Shown here: positions 9,730 through 21,700 of the stretch, piece after piece | Numbering within the stretch: position 1 is the stretch's first letter | How the letters are laid out: each line of letters begins with the position of its first letter | Notes under the pieces: generated by a model | Database searches by the model: none | What the model was told of the DNA's origin: nothing | Seen by the model: only the letters and a program-made list of their open reading frames with translations | Position numbers and translations under genes: made by a program | Assembly (NCBI RefSeq): GCF_007565055.1 | Contig: NC_044554.1 | Span: 16,965,921 to 17,029,920 of the forward strand | Direction of reading: 5' to 3' | DNA: 64,000 nucleotides | From: Rhinopithecus roxellana | Taxonomy: Eukaryota; Chordata; Mammalia; Primates; Cercopithecidae

Positions 9730-12700
9730 TGTCTTTCGTTCTTTCTTCTGTTCGTTACTTTTTCTCCCTTCCTGCCTTCTCCTTCCTTCCCGTGCCGGAA
9801 GTCCTTCGCGGCCAGTAAGGAGAGGGAAGGAAGGGCGTTTAGGTCCCCATCCCTTTCCATTACTGTCCGGTCATTTGCGGCTTTCAGGGGAAGGAAGGTC
9901 CTTTGCGGGCATGTGATGTCATTGGCGATTTCACGGTGGGAAGGAAGGCGGAAGATGGAAGCGGGACGGGTGAAGGGAAGGGGAAGGGGAGAGGGGAGGG
10001 AAAGGGAAGGGAGGGGGAAAGGGAAGGGAGGAAGGGAAGGGAAGGGAAGGGAAGGGAAGGGAAGGGAAGTGAAGTGGAAAGGGAAGGTGAAGGGAATGGG
10101 GGAAGGGACGGGAAGGGAAGTCGCGGGGGAAGGTCCTTTCCTGTACGGCAGGGGGAAGTGGGACGTGGGTGAAGGGGGCTACGTGTGGGCGGAATGGAAG
10201 GTGGGGAAGGGAAAGGGGAAGGGAATGGAAGGGAGGGAGAGGAGGGAAGGCAGGCAAGGGAGAGGAGGGACGGGAAGGGAAGCGGGCCGTGGGACGTGGA
10301 AGGGAAGGGGAAGGGAAGAGGGAGGGCCGGGGACGGCCGGGAGGGGAAGGGAAGGGAAGGGAAGGGAAGGGGGAAGTGGAGGGCACGGGAAGGCTGAGGG
10401 AAGGAAGGGGAAGGGGAGCGGGAAGGGAAGGGAAGGGGAAGGGAAGAGGGAAGGGGGAAGGCGGCAGGGGAAGGAAGGGAAGTAACGGGGGAAGGGGAAG
10501 GGAGGGAGGACGGAAGGGGGACGGGAAGTGAGGGAAGGGGGAGGGAAGGGATGGGAAGGGAACGGGAAGGGGGGCAGCGAAGGGAAGAGGGAGGGAAGAG
10601 GGGAAGGGCAGGAGCGGAATGTGAAGGGAGAGGACAGGGAGCGGAAGGGCAGGGAAGGGACAGGGAGCTTTCAATTTAAATTTCTCTAATTGCCGTGCAG
10701 AGGTAATTTCCCTCCTTTACGCTGGTCCAAGACTTAGCTCTTTGCATTTAATCTTACTTTCTATATGAGTTTGTTCCCTGTTTCGATGCTTTGTTTAATG
10801 CCTGGGTGTTAGGCGTCAGTTGGCGCGGCCTCTCCTCCTCTCGAATTGTTTACATTTCCGTGAAGTTAGGATTGTTTTTCATTTTAACCTTTACTTTACT
10901 GATGAATTGTATCTACTTTAAGGAATCTTTGAAGTTTGCCTGCTTCTTTACTTTCCTCTTTCCTTTCCTTTCCTTTTTCCTTTCCTTTCCTTTTCCTTCC
11001 TTTTCCTTTCCTTTCCTTTTTCCTTTCCTTTCCTTTTTCCTTTCCTTTCCTTTTTCCTTTCCTTTCCTTTTTCCTTTCCTTTCCTTTTTCCTTTCCTTTC
11101 CTTTTTCCTTTCCTTTCCTTTCCTTTCCTGTCTCGCTCTGTCGCCAGGCTGGAGTGCAGTGGCGTGATCTCAGCTAACTGCAACCTCTACCTCCCAGGTT
11201 CAAGCGATTCTCCTGCCTCAGCCTCCTGAGTAGCTGGGACTACAGGTGTGCGCCACTGCACCCAGCTAATTTTTGTGTTTTGTAGAGATGGGGTTTCACC
11301 ATGTTGGCCAGGATGGTCTCGATATCTTGATGTCGTGATCCGCCTGCCTCGGCCTCCCAAAGTGCTGGGATCACAGGCATGAGCCACTGCGCTCAGCCTT
11401 GTTCTTTTATTTTAAAATAATCTCTGGTTTAAGGCAACAGCCTCTTCAAGAAACTACTAAACAGAAATATGTTTTGATTTTGTTTTGTTTTTCGTTTTTG
11501 TTTTGTTTTTAATTATCATTAATCAAAGAGGTAGCCAGTTTTTAAACTCAAATTTAATTGTTCATTTTAATAGATTCTTATGAGAGCACTTGCTTATTTT
11601 GTCCGTTAACATCATATGATCTATACGATAGAAGGGAGAATAACAAATGAAGAATATAGTGAATCATACCTCTAGCAGGGTAGGGGGACAGAACCATCCA
11701 AGCATAATTATTTTCTTGGTGTGTTTGAAACAGTTTTTTGAAGCAAAGTATATCAATATATAGGGATATATTCAATATTATGTATTTCAAGTGCTTAAGT
11801 ACAAAGCTGTGAATGAAAGTGTGTTTGTCAGGGGAACAATGTTATTATTAACATACACTTGAAGATACATTTTGAAAATAATTGCAATCTACATAATTTT
11901 TATTTGTCTCCAGTGTACACTGCCATGGGGGACACTATCTAGTCTAAAATTACAGAGTCGAAAAGATAGTGATGATGGTCCCATCATGTGGGTTCGTCCA
12001 GGAGAACAAATGATCCCTGTGGCTGATATGCCAAAGTCACCTTTCAAAAGGAAAAGGTATGTTGTATACATATTTTTATTGGAGGAGATGAGTGTTTGTA
12101 TGTTGGGGTGTGTATGTTAGTTCAAAATTGGAGGAAGGAGGAAGGCAAAGTTTAGACCATAATTGGTACATAAATTTAAAAATAGTGATACATGCTAATA
12201 TAATTTGTTATAAAACCTAAAATGTAAATAGGGCATGAGAAATGTAGGCAAATGACAAGAAATTGTAATGATGAATGGAAAAAATGTCATAAAATATAAA
12301 CTATTTTAGAATAAATTTAATAATATTCAGAACCTGTGCTAAGAAGACTAAAACATTTTGTGGAGGATATAAAATAAGATCAGAACAAATGGAAAGCCTT
12401 ACTGAGTTCTGGATTGGATAAAAATAATAGTTCTTTAAATTTTTTTGCATTTCAATTGGACTAATACTTCCATTCCTGGATAAAATGATTTTAAAATTCA
12501 TAAGGAAGTAAATTTTTCAGTGAAAGAGAAGATAAGTGAGGGGGAGCTTATGATACAGGATATTAAAAGTTACTATAAAGTTCAAATAGATCATTGGAAT
12601 AAGAGTCCAGAAATAGATCTAAGTATATTGGGAACTTAATATATGAGATAGGTGGGAAGAGGAAGATGTATTTAATGAATAATGCTGGCATATTTGGCTC

Positions 12701-15700
12701 TCATAAAAATAAAGGCAGAGCCCCTACCTTATACAAGAAGTAAACTAGAGAATTAAGCATCACAGATAAAACAGTTAAAATATTAGAATAAAATTGTTTA
12801 AGCCTGGAGGAGACCTTCCTAAGCAAGACCAAACAATGCAGTGACAGTAGTATTTGGGAGGGAAGTGACATCAACAATGAAGTTCAAAATTATGATAGAC
12901 TGGACTAAAACATTTGGAACTCATGACAGATCAAAGTTAATGTCCAAAGAGCATTCTCAAGTGTAAACAACCCAGTAGAAAAATAGACCTCAGGCAGTTA
13001 AGTTTATTTTAAAAGAACTATGAGATATTTTTATTCATTATATTGGCAAAAATTATTAATATAGCAATAATATTATAGGCTGGTAGGTATGTGAAGAAAC
13101 AATTTTTTATATATTGTTGACTGAAGGATGAGCTGCTGTAATTTTGTGAAAGTAATCCAGCAATAGATCATAAAATTTAACATAAAACTCTTTGATCTAG
13201 CACTCCTACTTTTGGGAATCTATCCCAAGAAATAAAAACACGAAAGGTAAATAAATTTGTGGTAAGAAAAACGTTTTAAAAGGGTCCGAATGACTGTCAA
13301 CAGGGGAATGGTTGAATAGATTTCATACATTCTTATTAAAGAGTATAGTGAGGCCAGGTACAGTGGCTCACGCCTGTAATCCCAGCACTTTGAGAGGCTA
13401 AGGTGGGGGGATAGGGGTTTTACCATGTTGGCCAGGATGGTCTTGATCTCTTGACCTCTTGCCTGAGATCAAGAGTTCGAGATCAGCCTGGCCAACATGA
13501 GGAAACCCTGTCTCTACTAAAAATACAAAAATTAGCTCAGCGTGGTGGCACATGCCTGTAATCTCAGCTACTCAGGAGGCTGAGGCAGGAGAATTGCTTG
13601 AGCCTGGGAGATAAAGGTTGCAGTGAGCCCAGATCGCGTCACTGCACTCTAGCCTGGCCGATAGAGCGAGACTCTGTTTCAGAAAAAGAGAGTATAGTGA
13701 AATAAGCCAGGTGCAGTGGCTCTTTTATGTAATCCTAGCACTTTGGGAGGCCAAGGTGGGAGGATAACTTGAATCCCAAGAGTTCAGGACCAGCCTGAGC
13801 AACATAGTGAGATGCTGCCTCTACAAAATAAAAAAATAAAAAAAATTTAGCCAGTGTGGTGGCACATGTCTGTAGCCCTAGCTACTCGGAAGGCTGACTC
13901 AAGGACTCCTTGAGCCCAGGAGTTTGAGGCTGCAGTAAGCTATGAGGACATCACTGCACTCCAGTCTGGGTGACAGAACCAGACCCTGTCTCTTAAAAAA
14001 AAAAAAAAAAAAAAGGCAAAATAGTTAAAGTTTTAAAAAATGTCTTGATCTGGATGGATATTCATGACTCTTGAAAACAGCCAAATGTAGTATAATGTAT
14101 CTAGTATGATTTTGTCTTTATCCAAAGAAATAACAAAATTCTCCTATGTGGGATTGTGTATTTATGTGAGCACAGAGAAAAGTGTGGAGAAAATGTACAT
14201 TTGTACATTAGGGTAACATCAATTGGAATGGATGGAGATGATGCTGGGAGAGATTATAGCCTTTTGTTTTTTTTGTTTTTGAGACTGAGCCTTGCTCTGT
14301 CACCAGGCTAGAGTGCAGTGGCACAGTCTAGCCTCACTGCAACCTCCACGTCCCGGGTTCAAGAGATTCTCCTGCCTCGGCTTCCCGAGTAGCTGGGACT
14401 ACAGGCACGTGCCACCACACCCAGCTAATTCTTGTATTTTTAGTAGAGATGGGGTTTCACCATGTTGGCCAGGATGGTCTTGATCTCTTGACCTCATGAT
14501 CCTCCCGCCTCAGCCTCCCAAAGTGCACAGGTGTGAGCCACTGCGCCCGTCCTGATTATAGCTTTTTCTTTAGATACCTAAAGGTGGTTTTACTGGTTAC
14601 AGTGATTACTAAGTTAAAAAGAAAATGGGGAAAAAGTCATTGAGTAAACTCTGGGTTGCATGATGGCAGGGACTTTATTGGGTTTGTTACTAATGTGTCT
14701 GTAACACCTAAAAACAGTGTCTGGTGCTTAATATTTATTGGATGAATAAAATTTTACAGGTTAATTTATAAGTTAGTAGTAAATGGTAAAATTGATGTGT
14801 TCCTCAATGATTCTTTTTTTTTTTTTTTCTTTTTTGAGGCGGAGTCTAGCTCTGTCACCCAGGCTGGAGTGTAGTGGTATAATCTCAGCTCACTGCAACC
14901 TCTGCCTCCATGGTTCAAGTGATTCTCCTGCTTCAGCTTCCTGAGTAGCTGGGATTATAGGCGTGCACCACCATACCCTGCTCATTTTTGTATTTTTAAT
15001 AGAGACAGGATTTTGCTGTTTTGGCCAGGCTGGTCTCAAACTCTTAACCTCAGGTGATCCACCCGCCTCGGCCTCCCAAAGTGCTAGGATTACAAGCGTG
15101 AGCCACTGTGCCCGGCCTCCTCAGTGCTTCTTAATTTTTTTTTTTTTTTGAATGTATGGATCATTTTGAGAATCTGAAAGTCTTTTCTCAGAACAATACA
15201 GATAAATACAAACTTTTAGATGTAATTTAAAGGGGTTCACCACTACCTTGAGGAACTTCCATTCACCTCAGGGTATACAAGCCACGGTATATGCAATAAT
15301 AGTTTAACAAAAACAGTGTCAGGCATTGTGCCAAGTGCTATATAGTCTTAATTCATTAGAATGTGGTATTTATGCAACTAAATTTGTGGGTTTGAGAACC
15401 TGTTAGGTTTCCAGAGGAAGCAACACCATCTGGCATTCTGACACATGTAGAACGTTAATCACAAAGAGCCAAAAAAAAAAAAAATTATTATGTGTATGTG
15501 TAATAAGACTGTAAGGCAGGGGTGCACACAGAGTAGTTAAATAATAGAGATTAAGGGTGGGAAAGTAGAGAACCAGTAAGGAAGAGTGATCCCTGGGAAG
15601 ACAGACAAGGATGAGAGGAGACAATTATGGGGGTAATACAGAGTTGCATCTGGAAGAAACAAAAACTATAGAGGAAGATACATAAAATGATGAATCTCAG

Positions 15701-18700
15701 CCAGAGAAATTCTTCTTACCCTTTCCTTGCTTACAGCAAAACTGGAGAGGTTTCAGCAATGAGTGAGGCTAAGTAGGCAGCAACTTCTGTATGCATATGC
15801 ATTCTAGAAGGAAAGTGGTGGAGGACAGGGCCAATGGGAAATGGCTGTCTTCCAAGACAGAGCTAAGGTTTTCCTTTCTACCTGCAATAAACCATGCATG
15901 TTTTGTGGAAGCACTTATTGCTGGGTGTTTTATTGCTAAATCTATTTCTTTGATCCTTCCCTCACTAGACAGACTATAAACTCCCACGAGAGTAGGGTCC
16001 TCTTCTGTCTTATTTGCTATTGTCTCATTCACTGGCCCCAGTTCCTAGATAGTACCTAGCACATAGTATGTGTCTTATTAATATTGAATTAATGCATTTT
16101 TAAAAGTTACCTGTTTGTTTCAGATACCTATCTATCTGTCTTGTGTTACCCAAGAGATATGAGTGGGGGCATGGTACCAAAGCCCCAGGTAAAGATTCTG
16201 TGTATAGGGAAACTTAGGTAAACAACACCATTTGTAATTTAATTTTTTATCCTTGTATTTCCTTACAACTGTTACTTTTGTGAAGGTATATTAGAAAAAT
16301 GAGGGTATTGTATGTGTGTTTTTGTTTGTTCTTGTTTTCATTTTAAAGATAGAATTTGATTTGAGAGCAGATTTAATATCTTGTCTGAATTATGTGATTA
16401 TTGAATGTTTGATGGCAATTATCACTATATAAATGTAATTTTCTTTTTTAAAAAAACAGAACTACCAATGAAATAAAAAATCTTCAGTACCTACCTCGAA
16501 CAAGTGAGCCCCGTGAGATGCTCTTTGAAGACAGGACAAGAGCTCATGCAGATCATATAGGACAAGGTTTTGAACGACAGACTACAGCTGCTGTTGGAGT
16601 GCTGAAGGCTGTGCACTGTGGAGAGTGGTATGTAAAACTACTGCTATTTTAATCAAGTAATTTCTTGGCTTCTACAATTTTTCTTGGAAAATCTTAGTAA
16701 CTCCTCCTTACTGTGAGAAAAAAGTTTCATTTTTTACCTGTATTTGGATATCTTAATTGTATAATTGTACTAAAGATTTTAAATTGCTAGAATCTGGCTG
16801 GGCAGGGTGGCTCACACCTGTAATCCCAGCACTTTGGGAGACCGAGGTGGGTGGATCACGAAGTCAGGAGATCAAGACCAGCCTGGCCAATATGGTGAAA
16901 CCCTGTCTCTACTAAAAATAAAAAAATTAGCCAGGCATGGTGGTGCACGCCTGTAGTCCCAGCTACTTGGGAGGCTGACGCAGGAGAAACGCTTGAACCC
17001 AGGAGTCTGAGGGTGCAGTGAGCCGAGATCGCGCCACTGCACTCCAGCCTGAGTGACAGAGCAAGACTCTGTCTCAAACAAAAACAAAAACAAATAAATT
17101 GGCAGAATCTAGGTTTAAACATTTGGGTTAACTGAAATAATTAATTTCATGTTCTAAGTGACGTAGATGTGAAAAGAATTAAGGTAAAAGGAAAACTAAG
17201 GCTTACCTGGTGCATACGGTATGCCAGTTTACAAATGTCATTTAATTTAATTTTTCTCAACTACGTTTTGCTCCGTATTTATCACATAAGGAAACTGAGG
17301 CTCAGGGCTGTCAAATAATTTTTTTTTTACAGTCATATAGTTAGTAAATGGTACGGCAGAGACTGATTTCAATCTGATTCCATACTCTTCTGTTTTCTCT
17401 TCCTCCTGCTTTTTTGTACCCTTTCTGAGGTTTGGTTTCTCTTTATTATGTATTTGCTTTTCCATATTCTTTTTTTTCCAGCTTTGCTTGCAAGTTTCAC
17501 TTTGAATATTTTGATAGATTAAAAAATGGATTATTCTTTTTAATATACTTGAGATGTCATCTCATACATTAAGTTACTTTCCATTTATTAAATTGATAAA
17601 ACATATAAAGCAAAGTTACTGTAATTTTGCGGCTGGGTGTGATGGCTCACGCCTGTAATTCCAGCACTTTGGGAGGCCAAGGCGGGTGGATCACCTAAGG
17701 TCAGGAGTTCGAGACCAGCCTGGACAACATGGTGAAACCTCATCTCTATTAAAAATACGAAAATTAGCTGGGGCCAGCCATAGTGGTTCACACCTGTAAT
17801 CCCAGCACTTTGGGAGGCTGAGGTGGGGAGATCACGAGGTCAGGAGTTCAAGACCAGCTTGACCAACATGGCGAAACCCCATCTCTGCTAAAAATACACA
17901 TACACACACACACAAATTAGGTGGGCATGGTGGCACGTGCCTGTAATCCTAGCTACTGAGGAGGCTGAGGCAGGAGAATTGCTTGAACCCAGGAGGCAGA
18001 GGGTGCAGTGAGCCGAGATGGTGCCACTGTACTTCAGCCTGGGCGACAAGAGCAAAACTCCGTCCTGCCACCAAAAAAAAATAATTTTGCTTGCTTAGAT
18101 TTTTGTTTTCCTAAATCGAGTATTGTTTGGGTATGAAATGTGAGTTGGAATATGCTATTTTGCTTATTAGAACAATTTAAATTCCCCCCCACCCCCCAAG
18201 AGACAGGGCCTCACTCTGTTGCCCAGGCTATAGTTCAGTGGTGCTGTCATGGCTCACAGCAGCCTTGACCTCTTAGGCTGAAGCAGGCCTCCTGCCTCAG
18301 CCTCCTGAGTAGCTAGGACTACAGCCACATACCACCACATCTATAAATTAAGAACAATTAAGTCAACTTTGTTGATAGTGAATGTGGTTCACGTCTTTTA
18401 TAGTCTCACTTATTTTTGTCTACTTGTTAATTTGCAGCTTTAATACTGGATTTGTCTGTTTTTCCTGTCAGTTTTTCTAGTTTTTGCTCTAGTTTTTCTT
18501 TTGTGACAGTTTTATCAAGCCACAATCACATACCATACAATTCACCCATTTAAAGTGTACATACAGTTGAATAGTTTTTAGTATATTCACAGAGTTGTGC
18601 AACCACCACCAAAATGATAGAGCATATGATAGAACATTTTCATCACCTCACAAAGGAACCACACCCTTTAGCCATCACCTCCCCAATTCTCCATCCTCCA

Positions 18701-21700
18701 TCCTCCATCCTCCCAGCCCTAGGCAAGTGCTAATTTACTTTCTGTCTGTAGGTATATGTCTGTTCTTAACATCTAATATAAATGGAATCACATAACGTGG
18801 TCTTTTGTGATTAGCTTCTTTCACTTAGCATAGTGTTTTGAAGGTTGTTCCATATAGTTTGAAGCTGTGTTCTTAGGCAAGTACACATTTAGAATTGTTA
18901 TTCTTGATAAATTGACCTATTTTTTCATTATAAACTGCCCTTTTTATCCTTGGTAATATTCCTTGTCCTGAAACTTTGTTAATACAGCCAATTCAGCCTT
19001 CTTACGATTTGTATTTACATGCTGTATCTTTTCCCATTCTTTTTCTTTTAACTTACCTTATGTCTATATTATTGTTACATGTAGATAGATACATAGTTGA
19101 GTCTTACTTTTTTTAACCCAGTGACAATCTCTGTCTTTTAATTGGAGTATTTAGATTATTTATATTTAATAGAAATATTAGTAAATTTGGTTTTAAATTT
19201 ACCTTCTTGCTTTTTCCAATTTGCTTCTTTATTCCTTTTTTACCCCTTTTCTTGTCATTTTTAAGCAGTCCATTTTACCTCCATGATTTGGTTAGTAGCT
19301 TATAGCACTGTGGTTTTTTTTTTCTTTTTTTTTAAAATTTCATTGTTGTCAACTTACCACAATCTACCTTCAAATAATATTAGACTTCTTTATGTTATGT
19401 GTAAGAATCTTTCAATAGTATACTTCCAGTTATTCCCTCCCCCTCACATTTCTGGCCTTTGTGCTAATTGTCTTGTATTTTACTTTACATATGCTATAAA
19501 CCCCACAATGTATGTTATTACTTTTTTGCTTTAAAGAATCATTTCTAAAGATATTTCTTTAAATGAGAATAAAACCTCTTCCATATTTATCGTTAGGTGT
19601 GCTATACATTCCTTTTCATAGATCTACATTTTCATTTAAGTATTATTTTCCTTCAGCCTGAAGAAATTCCTTTAGCAGTCTTTGTTATGCTGGTTTTCCG
19701 GTGACAGATTCTCTTAGCTTTTGTTTATTTGAACATGTTTTTATTTCACATTTTAAGAGGATATTTTTGGTGGGTATAGAATTCTAGATTAACTTTTTCT
19801 TTTAGTACTTTAAAAGTAGTCCATTCTCTTCAGGCTTGCATTGTCTTTGATAAGAAGTCTATGATCATTCTTATCCTTCTTTCTCTGTATATAATGTATT
19901 ACATGATTCTCAGATTTTCTTTTTTATCACTGGTTTTTAGAAATTTAGTTATAGGGCCGGGCGCGGTGGCTCAAGCCTGTAATCCCAGCACTTTGGGAGG
20001 CCGAGACGGGTGGATCACGAGGTCAGGAGATCGAGACCATCCTGGCGAACACGGTGAAACCCCGTCTCTACTAAAAAAATACAAAAAACTAGCCGGGCGA
20101 GGTGGCGGGCGCCTGTAGTCCCAGCTACTCGGGAGGCTGAGGCAGGAGAATGACGTAAACCCGGGAGGCGGAGCTTGCAGTGAGCTGAGATCCGGCCACT
20201 GCACTCCAGCCCGGGCTACAGAGCAAGACTCCATCTCCAAAAAAAAAAAAAAAAAAAAGAAATTTAGTTATGATTTGCCTTCATATGATTTTTTTTAATG
20301 TTGTTTGGAATTTTATTCCAAAATCCATTTTTTAGCATCTCTGTAAAAATATATTTATATATTCCTAATTAATTGAAGAATTTGAGAATTTTTTAGAATT
20401 ATATTTAAAGGCACGAGTAACCTCAGCAAACACCAAGTTTATTATATTGGTACTTTTCTAATGAAATCTCTTAATTTATAAAGTTACTTAAGAGTTTTAT
20501 GCATCAGTATAGTTACATGTATCTTCTATGGAAAGAAAATACTCCCTTTTCCTCATATTTACTTCTAATTTTTATGTAGTATTTTCAACTTTAGCACTTA
20601 TATGTGTGAAGCATTAATCTTACTCTTCAAATAGAACACTTAATTTTCTTGGTTTATATAATTTACCAATTCAGATCATTTCAATTTTCCAAACTCTTGT
20701 GACAAATATTTATACAAAATGAAGTCAGTTTTTAATCTCTGTCTAGGTTGACAGTCATGGTGTTGGCCCTTTCTTTAAATATGTGAAATGGCTTTCCAAT
20801 TAACAGTTTATTTGTAAGACAGTACTATAGTATTGACCAGAAACCATTTTTGCTTTGAGTTTAATAAGAACTCAAGAGAGAGAAACATTTATGGCAGATT
20901 GTTGTTATCTCATTTTCTTTTTTAGGCCTGATCAACCCCGTATAACCAAAGATGTAATTTGTTTTCATGCTGAAGATTTCTTAGAAGTAGTTCAACGAAT
21001 GCAGTTAGATTTACATGAACCTCCACTGTCCCAGGTATTTTTAATACACTTACTGTCTTACACTTACTGGTTTAGTTTTTATTATGAAGAGTCTTATTTG
21101 TATTGTTTTATTATTTTTTAGTGTGTCCAATGGGTTGATGATGCAAAACTGAATCAACTGAGGAGGGAAGGCATTCGCTATGCCAGGATTCAGCTCTATG
21201 ATAATGACATTTATTTTATTCCAAGGAATGTTGTTCATCAGTTCAAGACAGTTTCAGCTGTATGCAGTTTAGCATGGCACATTCGGCTCAAATTATATCA
21301 CTCAGAGGAGGACACTTCTCAGAATACAGCTACTCATGAAACAGGCACATCATCAGATTCCACATCATCTGTTCTTGGACCTGACACTAACAACATGATT
21401 TGTGCTGTAAGCAAAGCCTCCTTGGATTCTGTTTTTTCAGATAAACTTCATTCTAAATATGAATTACAGCAGATTAAACATGAACCTATTGCATCTGTAA
21501 GAATCAAGGAAGAACCTGTGAATGTTAATATTCCTGAAAAGACTAGAGCACTGAATAATATGGATGGCAAGAATGTTAAAGCAAAATTGGATCATGTTCA
21601 ATTTACAGAATTTAAGATTGATGTGGATTCTAAATTTGAAAATAGCAACAGAGATTTAAAGGAAGAATTGTGCCCTGGAAATCTAAGTCTTGTTGATATA

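Larger units (their letters stand above)
7493..11913 (+). other. RSBN1L: RSBN1L intron with purine/pyrimidine tract
   Basis: This 4.4 kb intron contains, in order, a MIR (7868), an AluJ-type copy (8041), a partial Alu with CCCTTC repeats (8838), a truncated antisense Alu (9167), the polypyrimidine and polypurine blocks (9433-10668), an unassigned CpG-bearing segment (10669-10955) and another antisense Alu with a TTTCC-repeat tail (10956-11398). The last 515 bp are AT-rich and featureless. Confidence 0.75.
12057..16459 (+). other. RSBN1L: RSBN1L intron with sense L1M fragment and Alu cluster
   Basis: Contents are a degraded sense L1 (12280-14260) broken by two sense Alus, then two antisense Alus (14265 and 14814) and two L2-like pieces (14655 and 15960). 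Positions 15120-15960 and 16110-16459 show no recognisable element except an A-run at 15472-15483. Confidence 0.7.
16628..20925 (+). other. RSBN1L: RSBN1L intron with Alus, MIR and antisense L1M
   Basis: Contains a sense Alu (16797), a MIR (17215), a head-to-tail pair of sense Alus (17631), a partial antisense Alu (18187), and an antisense L1M fragment (18485-20340) interrupted by a young cercopithecid AluY (19955). Positions 20340-20925 are AT-rich with nothing recognised. Confidence 0.7.

Noticed and set aside
9324..10674. Long open frames on both strands (178, 168, 338, 247 and 120 residues)
   Set aside because: They lie in polypyrimidine/polypurine DNA, which lacks stop codons by composition. 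The products are Ser/Phe/Leu/Pro- or Gly/Lys/Arg/Glu-only repeats, with different frames equally open.
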